Positions 57,004 to 64,000 of a DNA stretch of 64,000 nt are shown piece after piece. The position numbers and the translations under genes are program-made. Below the pieces are notes generated by a model. It saw only the letters and a program-made list of their open reading frames with translations, made no database searches and had not been told where the DNA came from. Origin of the DNA: Rhexocercosporidium sp. MPI-PUGE-AT-0058 (taxonomy: Eukaryota; Ascomycota; Leotiomycetes; Helotiales); NCBI GenBank assembly GCA_020746875.1, contig JAGTJL010000005.1, positions 1,488,001-1,552,000 of the forward strand, in the 5' to 3' direction. The stretch's first letter is position 1, and each line of letters opens with the position of its first letter.

Positions 57004-59904
57004 ATGTCTCTCACTCCAACTATCTTAAGAGACCAGAGTCTCGATGCTCTTATTTTCAAACTCGACTCGTTAAAAGAGCACCCAGAGCTCTCAGAAGTGG
57101 CGACTCAATATCTAGATGGGAATTACAAAGCGGTCCTCCGAAAGGCAACCTCGCAGACCTTACACAGCAAGCTCGTCGAGACAGTCTCACTTCCACGAAC
57201 TCAGCAAGACGCCGCGCTTCAAAAGGCAGGCTTCGATAGCGAGGGAGGAGCTGTCCAGGTCTTGATCACAGGTTTAGCTGCTTTCAACGCCTTTCTCCAG
57301 GCAAATGTCACGGGGCCGCCGTTGGACTTTGGCGATGTCTTCCCGAAGACTGGAGAAGACGATGCGTTTAAGGAGCGGTGCTTGAGAAGTCTAGATATCG
57401 ATGGTGTGTCAGTGTATCAGCACATCCCCTACGTGGAACTGTTCTGCCTCGCGAGGTTCATTTTTACGGTTTACTTCCCGCGGATTGTGGGAGCGGAATT
57501 CAGTGACTCGAAATGGATGCGCTTTAGGATCAATGCGTATCATCAGAGACTTCTATCTGGAGTTTCTGGTGCTAGATTGAGCGAGTCTACGGTGTTGCAG
57601 GATGCTATTGATAAGGATCTGAAGGATTTGGAGGAGGAGATTCTTGGTGAAAAATCGACTTTTTCGACAGAGGCGAAGGTGCAGTTCTTGTTGGAGAAGG
57701 CGCAGGTTTATATCTTGCAAGGTCTTGATATCAAGGCTAGGGAAAATGTAAAGCTGGCTAAGACGGTTTCCGGGTTTAGTTATGCTCTCTCTGGAGCCTT
57801 GGGAAAGAGGACGAAGTTTCAGCAGAATGATCTCTCACAGCTGGTTGTCTTCGCGAAGAGTAATGAGTCTGACGTCTCAACTGGGGCTTTGTCAGGAGAT
57901 CTAAAGGAGAGCAAGATCTCACATGCGGACTCGACTAAGCCAGAAGCATTGCAGTTGAACGATGACACCCTTCTCGAGTCCATCGAGTTCACTACCGACA
58001 AAGTAGACCCTACCAATCTACCATCTGAGCTTGCAGGCCTACAGCCAAACGACCAACCTCAACTCAAGCCGCTGGATCAAATCACCCTCCTCACAGAAGC
58101 AACCATCAAAGACACCTTCCTCCCTCTCGACAAGCTTAACAGCGAAGAGATACTCCCCTTCGCCCTCCGAGTTCTCTCGGACAAACCCACTAACTGGCAA
58201 ATCTACACACAAGCCCTCCTTGTACGCAGCCGAATCGAATCCCACCGCTCCAGAACCCAAGAGCGCAGTATCCTCCAACTTCAAGTCATCGTCGACCAGA
58301 TCATCGCTGACACACAAGAAGAGCCACGTTCAGAAGAAGGCGATGTTCCTGAAATTCGTGTCACGCAGTTCATGCCGCGAGCTAAGGCCTCGGAATCAGC
58401 GCCTATTGCAGAAAGACTGCGGTATATATACCAGCTCAACACTCCTACGAGATGGGAGCTTGAGACGGAGCTGGCTTATGCCTGGTCAGGAGCGGGCAGT
58501 TTCGTGTCTGCACTCGAGATCTTCAAGCGCTTGAAGCTGTGGGCTGAAGTAGCTCTCTGCTATCACACTGTAGGCCAAGAAGAAAAAGCACGACAAGTCA
58601 TCCGTCGACAACTGTACTTCTCCTCCAAAGGCCCGGAGATGGATACATTCCACATCGACGCACCTGAACTCGTGACAGAGAACTGGGAAGGCGAGATGCG
58701 TCCTACACCCGCCCATGCACCACGGCTCTGGTGCATCCTAGGCGATCTTGAAAACGACCCAACATGCTGGCTCCGCGCTTGGGAGATCTCCAAACATAGA
58801 TACGCGCGCGCGCAGCGCAGCCTAGGAGAATACTATGTCAAGAATGGCAAGCTGGAAGAAGCTCGCGATGCATACATGCAAGCGACAGTCGTCAACAGAC
58901 AGAACAACGACTCGTGGTCACGCCTCGGTGATCTCGACCTCCGCGTGGGAAACTGGGACGGAGCTATCGTCGCCTTTCAGCAGAGCATCATGATCGACGA
59001 CACGGACGCAAAGACATACTCGAATCTTGGATCTGCCCTCCTCTCCAAACACAAAGAGCTCGTCACACTCGAAAAAGCAGCTGCTAAAGACGCCATCATC
59101 CCCTCCACAACCACCGATCCAGCTTCCGACACAGAAGAAATCTCCTTCTCCTCCCGAAGAAAAGATGATAAACAAGACCCCAAGGTAATCCTCAACCAAG
59201 CACTCCAAGCCTACAAACGCGGCGCCGCCCTCGCCCACTCTAACTGGCAAATCTACGATAACGTCATCACAATCGCCATGCGCCTCTCCCCTCCCTCCTT
59301 CCCAGACCTCCTCATGGGCCTCCGAGCCGTCCTCCGCATCCGTGCCCCATCTCTTGGCGAATACGCAGTCGACATCGACATCCTGCGCGCGCTTGTCGCG
59401 GAAGTGTCATCGACCGATCGAACACCATCTACCTACCCTGGTGAATCCGCTGATGAGAATAATGGGAAATACATACCTCCTCGCGGTACGCTCGGGAGAG
59501 CGTTGATTGCTATGGTGGATAATGAGATCGTACCGTTGATTACCAAGAGAGGCGAACTCTGGGTATTGGTAGAGAAATTGCGGTTCTGGCAGAGGGACTA
59601 TGAGGGTGCGTTGAGGTGTGCGGAGAGGGGGTGGAGGTTGGTTATGAGTGCTGCGGAGGGGGAGTGGTTGGTTGAGAAAGAGGGATGGAGAGCGGTCGTG
59701 GGCGTTACAGATAATCTTGTTAGCGCGTATGAGAATTATGGGGGGATGGAGCGGTGGGGGGAGAATGGGGAGGTGGTTGAGAAGGGGTGGAAGATGAAGG
59801 CGAGGAGTGCTGTTAGGGGGGTCATGGGTAAGGCGAGGGATGCATGGGAGGGGAGTGAGGAGTGGGGTGTTTTGGAGGGGAGACTGGAGGAGTTGAAGGC
59901 TTAA
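57004..59904 (+). CDS. EMW1: TPR protein, TTC27/Emw1 homologue
   Basis: An intronless gene of 966 residues. The protein matches the TTC27/Emw1 layout: an N-terminal helical domain (MSLTPTILRDQSLDALIFKL to VYFPRIVGAEFSDSKWMRF), a central variable acidic part, then the conserved TPR array. TPR region marks: WELETELAYAWSGAGSFVSA, LKLWAEVALCYHTVGQEEKA, RYARAQRSLGEYYVKNGKLE and DSWSRLGDLDLRVGNWDGA. Budding yeast Emw1 is essential for cell-wall integrity; human TTC27 is linked to proteostasis. The insertion DPASDTEEISFSSRRKDDKQ between TPRs is a linker. The ATG at 57004 lies just after a short AT-rich leader; no upstream in-frame ATG fits better. The symbol is given by homology. Confidence 0.92.
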   Translation: MSLTPTILRDQSLDALIFKLDSLKEHPELSEVATQYLDGNYKAVLRKATSQTLHSKLVETVSLPRTQQDAALQKAGFDSEGGAVQVLITGLAAFNAFLQANVTGPPLDFGDVFPKTGEDDAFKERCLRSLDIDGVSVYQHIPYVELFCLARFIFTVYFPRIVGAEFSDSKWMRFRINAYHQRLLSGVSGARLSESTVLQDAIDKDLKDLEEEILGEKSTFSTEAKVQFLLEKAQVYILQGLDIKARENVKLAKTVSGFSYALSGALGKRTKFQQNDLSQLVVFAKSNESDVSTGALSGDLKESKISHADSTKPEALQLNDDTLLESIEFTTDKVDPTNLPSELAGLQPNDQPQLKPLDQITLLTEATIKDTFLPLDKLNSEEILPFALRVLSDKPTNWQIYTQALLVRSRIESHRSRTQERSILQLQVIVDQIIADTQEEPRSEEGDVPEIRVTQFMPRAKASESAPIAERLRYIYQLNTPTRWELETELAYAWSGAGSFVSALEIFKRLKLWAEVALCYHTVGQEEKARQVIRRQLYFSSKGPEMDTFHIDAPELVTENWEGEMRPTPAHAPRLWCILGDLENDPTCWLRAWEISKHRYARAQRSLGEYYVKNGKLEEARDAYMQATVVNRQNNDSWSRLGDLDLRVGNWDGAIVAFQQSIMIDDTDAKTYSNLGSALLSKHKELVTLEKAAAKDAIIPSTTTDPASDTEEISFSSRRKDDKQDPKVILNQALQAYKRGAALAHSNWQIYDNVITIAMRLSPPSFPDLLMGLRAVLRIRAPSLGEYAVDIDILRALVAEVSSTDRTPSTYPGESADENNGKYIPPRGTLGRALIAMVDNEIVPLITKRGELWVLVEKLRFWQRDYEGALRCAERGWRLVMSAAEGEWLVEKEGWRAVVGVTDNLVSAYENYGGMERWGENGEVVEKGWKMKARSAVRGVMGKARDAWEGSEEWGVLEGRLEELKA

Positions 59905-60185
59905 AACCCTGGCAAAATGAGTGTCAGTAGAGGAAGGTAGAAGGAGCGCGACGAAACAAGACATATAAAAGGTATAGCCGCGTGTGATTTGATCGCATGT
60001 ATCTATCACGGTAGAGTAATCCAATTATTCTCTACTTTCGCTTATTATCCGAAAAACTCAAGTCTTTGTGCTGCAGTGTGTCAAAGTAAACAATGCAGAA
60101 ATGCTCAATGCCAGCTCAAATCCCAAATCTACTTGCTCGAAATCTCCGCCCACCAAGTAAAGCTCTTTCCACGAAAAGAGCAAGT
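59905..60185. other. Short intergenic region between convergent TTC27/EMW1 and sidA-like genes
   Basis: 281 bp holding two 3' ends; no gene. Confidence 0.6.
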
Positions 60186-61834
60186 CTACGACTCAGCACC
60201 TTCTCCAAACATACTCTCCACCAACTCACCACCCCTAATCGACAATATCGACAGAAGGGTATCACTCAACTGCATTTCACCGAATTAGCCGATATTCTTC
60301 CAAAGTTCACACAGGAATAAGATTGAACATAGGAAATAGAACTTACACCATGCGTCTTCTCATTACAGCCCTGCAACCAAACACCCGCCCTCTCATCCAC
60401 AGCTCCCTCCTGAAACTTAATCCTATAGTCTCTTCCCACATCCCACTTCACCTCCCCCTTTCCATCCGCACCACTCGGCAGCAAATCCCTCACCTCGCTT
60501 AACATGCCCTCATGAGCATTCCTCACGTACCCCGTAGCAGTAAACACATAATCAACTTCCAACTCCTCTTCCCCAGCACCGCCACGGAGTCGTTTGCTCT
60601 CAATGGTATCGGCTAATTTGAGGAGGACGCCTGAGTTGGAAGCTTGAGTGGCGGAAATCACGGTTCGGTTTGGGATGATTCGTGCGCGCCATTGCGATTC
60701 CGAAGGGGTGGTGAGACGCTGCATGTACAGCTGTTCGTAGATGTGTTCGAGGAGGGTGAGGCGCACTACGCCGTAGTTAGTTCCTCGGTCGAGGGCGAGA
60801 GCTGCTCCTCTCTCGTCGGAAGGCTGTGCGTAGATGCCATCGACGCGGTCAGGGTCGAAGATTTCATTCACGCTGTATTGCTATCAGTACCAATCCAACC
60901 AAAGAAAGTCAGAAAAGTGATTCAAATGGAAAGGGGGAGGGACATACAAAGGGCTATCATCACTCGGCCTCAAACTAGCACCCTTGATAATAAGCTTCAC
61001 ACTCGCATCAGGAAATCTCGACCACAAATCGTTAAAGATTTCAGCAGCACTCTGTCCACTCCCGATAACAGCAAATCTCAACTTCCTCCCCACCTCTCTC
61101 TCCTGTATTCTCCCAATAGTGTTGGCGAACTGAGAAGAGTGTGCTACATGCTTGAGACCCTGCATGTTTGGCGGGATGACAGGTCGGCCGCCAACGGCTA
61201 TGACAACATGGCGAGCTCGTCGAGTGACTAGACCTCCGTTCTCTGAGCGGGCTGTCACGTCCCAGCTCGTGACTTGGCCTTGCGAGTTCTTCTCCGCTAC
61301 ATTCACACTCTCGACTGCCATGCCATAGCTGACTTGCCCATCACGCTCGAAGTGAGCAGCGCACCAGCGGAGGTAATCCTCATACTCCAATCTAGAGGGG
61401 AGGAAAGTCCCCAGGTTGATGAACTGGTTGAGTCTTCCCTGATCGAAGAGGTAGTTCAGGAAAGTGAATTTTGACCGGGGGTCTCGTGGTGTGGCTAGGT
61501 CTTTGAGGAATGATATCTGCATCTTTGCCCCGGGGAGTTGCATGCCTGCATGCCATGCGAACTGGTGCTGCTTTTCAAGGAAGAGAGCTTTTGGTGGTTG
61601 GGCAATGTTCGCGTCGTGGAGGGCGATGGCTATTGCTAGTGAGGCTGGGCCAAAGCCTACGCACAGGAGGTCGAGGACGTCTTCCGAGGAGGATGCTGCC
61701 ATTTCGGAACGGGTGTAGCCGTTGGTGTGGCCGTTGAGATGTGCCCCGTTCAGGTGTTTGTTTAGAGACGAAATTCCGTTAGAATGTTCCATTTCATGGC
61801 CTTCGAGAGGCGTGCTGATTGCTGAAGGTGTCAT
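60186..61834 (-). CDS. sidA: L-ornithine N5-monooxygenase (SidA-type)
   Basis: Three exons on the minus strand (61834-60948, 60872-60347, 60269-60186) give 498 residues. SidA hydroxylates L-ornithine at N5 with FAD, NADPH and O2, the committing step of hydroxamate siderophore synthesis (ferricrocin, fusarinine, coprogen). Motifs: the FAD site GFGPASLA at residues 60-67, MQLPGAKMQISFLKDLATPR, LPSRLEYEDYLRWCAAHF, the NADPH site VIGSGQSAAE around 257-265 and VFTATGYV near the C-terminus. The last exon adds LSDTLLSILSIRGGELVESM, the usual end of the family. Introns of 75 and 77 bp keep frame (phases 2 and 0). The N-terminal ~50 residues are variable and Asn/Gly/His-rich. Iron control by an SreA-type GATA factor is expected; see the motif cluster upstream. 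Confidence 0.96.
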
Positions 61835-63145
61835 GTTGTGTTGTTGTTGGTAGGTAGCTCAAGGAGGAGAGTAACGTGACTAGATAGCAGGAGTAGGTAC
61901 CAGAACAAATTCGTAATGAAGTGAATCCGCAAGAAATTGATGTCCAAAACGTAGCTTTTGGCTTCGAGATTTGATGGTCTCGGGGCAAATCTTTGATAAC
62001 CAAATTCCTTGTCCAGAAAGGAAAAAATGTAGAATTTCTCGAAATCCAATAATTCTGGTCATAAACAGTTGTCAAGAGCAATTGTATATGACCGCTTGAG
62101 GCACGGGGGGCAAGATGTGAAATCAATCACGTCTTATTGGTACTGTCCAGCTCTGACTTTACCGGTATGGGGGGTTGATGACAAGTACTCTTTCAGTCGT
62201 CGCTCATTCGTCAACTTGGCAGGATGGGACACAAGCTAAAGAGCGTTGCCGAGAAGATGTGTCTGATGATGGGATTTGCTTTTCGTAGAGCTAAACGTGG
62301 CGTAACTTGTGGAGGGAAAGGCTGCTTTCAGATGTGAAATAGTGATGCAAACCGATGCGGGTGCGATGTTTGTGTGTTTTTAGAGACGTCTCTGCCTTCG
62401 GAGTATTGGTAGGTCGATATGCCGTTGACTTTCAGAGGGCCGGCGCTTGAGCTTATTTCGACAGCTCTCTGGCTCCAGATGGTCAAGATGTCAAGCGTGC
62501 GGTAATTGTCGTATTTGAGATTCCCGAGATTCTCAACTAGCAGTGACATCTTGTCCTAAGGGCGAACGGGCGATGTCAAGACATCATCTCCAGTGGGGAA
62601 TACGACCGGGCGACGTGAGGGTCTTGGTACATTGGCAACATGATCGTCTGTCGTACCACACTTGCTCTTTACTCCATAACCATGCAGCCTACCCTGATGG
62701 CGTGCAGATAGCGATTAGATCGACCTGCAGCAACCAGCTGTTAGTATGCCCTACTAATGCAGCGCCCGATTAAAAGCCTTCGTTCTGAAATCCGCTCTAA
62801 GCGCTACAACAATGCGACCGATGCGAACCATGCTTCTCGGGTTGAGGTGACGCAAGAGACTTCTTGATGAATTCGTTGAAGTAGGGATTCTTCCTTTCCA
62901 CGCAGTCGTTAGGCGGTGCAAGCTGTGGATGATTGATTCGTTGACAAATAATGCCACATCGTACTCCGTAATTATACTGGGATGGGGTTCCACGCATACG
63001 CATGGAAGAAATGAAAAAATCCGATGACGCCGAGACTTTGATGGCTGCAGGCTCTTCCTGGTTCGTCACTGTGGTATTGTGATTTGAGAGAAAACTCCGC
63101 GCCATGCTTCCCTCGGCAGCGGAGCATTGCATCTGCCAAGTGTTT

Positions 63146-63154
63146 TTATCTGAT
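63146..63154 (-). promoter_or_regulatory. SreA-type GATA motif (ATCAGATAA)
   Basis: Plus strand reads TTATCTGAT, i.e. ATCAGATAA on the minus strand. The ATCWGATAA pattern is the extended GATA site of fungal iron repressors (SreA/Urbs1 group). It is one of four copies within about 400 bp upstream of the sidA-like gene. Confidence 0.55.
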
Positions 63155-63368
63155 CCGCTCGTAATAGGGGGCATTTAAAAGCACCGACGTCGGGTTGCGA
63201 TATTCGCAAGATTCCCAGGGTCAAGGGGTGTTGCATTATCAGATGCAGCTAGCCACCCTAGCATAAAGCTACTGTAATCAGATGGGGAGATAATCGCTCT
63301 GTTGACGAATGCCGAGCATTTAAAGAGGCAGGTAGTATTCGGGCCATACGAGAATACTGGACCACTTC

Positions 63369-63413
63369 GATTCGATCTGATAAATTTTCCACCGGCGCTG
63401 CCCAGGATGGTAG
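63369..63413 (+). repeat. Direct repeat copy 1 carrying ATCTGATAA
   Basis: This block is about 90% identical to 63450-63495, differing by a one-base insertion and a few substitutions. It contains ATCTGATAA at 63375-63383. Confidence 0.8.
63375..63383 (+). promoter_or_regulatory. SreA-type GATA motif (ATCTGATAA), copy 1
   Basis: Exact match to ATCWGATAA, inside the first direct repeat block. Confidence 0.55.
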
Positions 63414-63449
63414 AATTCAGGCTACACTTCTGGAGCGCTTCGGTGATTT

Positions 63450-63495
63450 GATTCGATCTGATAAACTTTTCCACCGACGATGCCCAGGACGGTAG
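63450..63495 (+). repeat. Direct repeat copy 2 carrying ATCTGATAA
   Basis: Second copy of the 63369-63413 block, offset by 81 bp. It contains ATCTGATAA at 63456-63464. Confidence 0.8.
63456..63464 (+). promoter_or_regulatory. SreA-type GATA motif (ATCTGATAA), copy 2
   Basis: Exact match to ATCWGATAA, inside the second direct repeat block. Confidence 0.55.
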
Positions 63496-63538
63496 TCCTT
63501 GAGCCGTATGCCTAGATTGATCTGGTGGGTCGACTTCG

Positions 63539-63547
63539 ATCTGATAA
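63539..63547 (+). promoter_or_regulatory. SreA-type GATA motif (ATCTGATAA), copy 3
   Basis: Exact match, 83 bp after copy 2. It shares only about 20 bp of flank with the repeats (TTCGATCTGATAAACTTTT), so it is a more diverged third unit. Confidence 0.55.
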
Positions 63548-64000
63548 ACTTTTTCAAAATTTCACTGACAAGGCCGAGGACAAGAATGGCAGGCCAGACG
63601 GGAAGAAAGGGTGGTTCGATTTGTGGAAATCGAGATGCCGAGGGACATGTGTTGCGAGTCGGGTGGTATTCTTGGAACTTGATAGAGGACCTCGGGACTT
63701 GAGGAGACGAGGGTTAATGCTGGTAGTTCTTGGGTTTGAGAGGGGGTGAGACAACTTCCAAGAGAGGGGATGGGACGCAGAAGACAGAAACAGGAAAGAA
63801 GGGACAGTAAGGTCGATGTCTCGATGTCCCTGTAGAATACCTGGACTGAAAGGGGACAGTACGAGACGGTGGAAAGAGTACTCAACTGAAACTCCAGGCA
63901 ATGCTCAGGTCAAAAGGTGAGTGCTTGGCTTATGAACAACGAAGAGGTGAGAGAATTAAATTGTCAAAACAAGATCAATATGTAGAATGAATATGTAAAT

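Larger units (their letters stand above)
61835..64000. promoter_or_regulatory. 2.2 kb upstream region of the sidA-like gene to the window edge
   Basis: No gene is supported. Minus-strand frames at 62797-63174, 63175-63474 and 63554-63901 have no family signature and overlap repeats. Four ATCWGATAA motifs lie between 63146 and 63547; the rest is of mixed composition. A gene beyond the right edge could also use this region. Confidence 0.55.

Noticed and set aside
59407..60024. 205-residue minus-strand frame at the end of the TTC27/EMW1 gene
   Set aside because: His/Pro/Leu-rich antisense product of the TPR coding strand; no signature.
62797..63174. 125-residue minus-strand frame upstream of sidA
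   Set aside because: It has an ATG but no domain, and adjoins a repeat-bearing regulatory region.
63175..63474. Minus-strand frame with repeated KFIRSN peptide
   Set aside because: The peptide repeat is just the DNA direct repeat carrying the GATA motifs read in one frame.
1..64000. Transposable elements, CRISPR arrays, rRNA
   Set aside because: No terminal repeats, transposase or reverse-transcriptase motifs, regular spacer arrays or rRNA segments were seen by eye; RIP-like AT-rich blocks are also absent.

Overview
This is nuclear DNA from a filamentous ascomycete (Pezizomycotina). The evidence is compact genes, mostly short introns (about 45-110 bp, a few longer) with GTAWGT-like donors, pyrimidine-rich leaders, a tRNA-Glu with an intron at 37/38, and fungal gene families (SidA-type ornithine hydroxylase, HRI-like eIF2alpha kinase, GMC oxidoreductase, TauD-type dioxygenase, EMW1/TTC27). 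A leotiomycete is my best guess but cannot be proved from the window. No transposon, CRISPR array or rRNA was seen.

The left third (1-30.6 kb) is mostly housekeeping. It holds a two-RRM RNA-binding protein, RIO2 kinase (-), head-to-head with proteasome subunit RPN1 (+), mismatch repair MLH1 (-), head-to-head with a PflX-like radical SAM protein (+), a secreted GMC oxidoreductase with ten exons, a DUF202 membrane protein (-), a MATE transporter, an intron-containing tRNA-Glu(CTC) (-), the 60S export adaptor NMD3 (-), a TauD-type dioxygenase, a basic nuclear-like protein of unknown function (-), and an HRI-like eIF2alpha kinase.

The middle (31-51 kb) is more accessory and has larger gaps. It holds a small tail-anchored-looking protein, a glutathione-independent formaldehyde dehydrogenase-like MDR, an HSL-type alpha/beta hydrolase, a secreted DJ-1/PfpI protein, a P-loop sulfotransferase-like protein, a disordered Arg/Ser-rich protein, a class V PLP enzyme, a glycine-zipper low-complexity protein, a broken cupin gene, and a Gly/Met-rich protein.

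The right end (52-64 kb) holds a large GYF-domain protein, a TTC27/EMW1 TPR protein and a SidA-type L-ornithine N5-monooxygenase (siderophore biosynthesis). Upstream of sidA, at 63.1-63.6 kb, is a cluster of four ATCWGATAA motifs, the type bound by SreA-family GATA iron repressors. Two of the motifs sit in a duplicated 45-bp block. This is the most notable regulatory signal in the window. Other points worth a second look are two apparent GC-AG introns in the GMC gene, a tandem NAGNAG acceptor in the RRM gene, an intron of length 3n in the DJ-1 gene, and the disrupted cupin gene.
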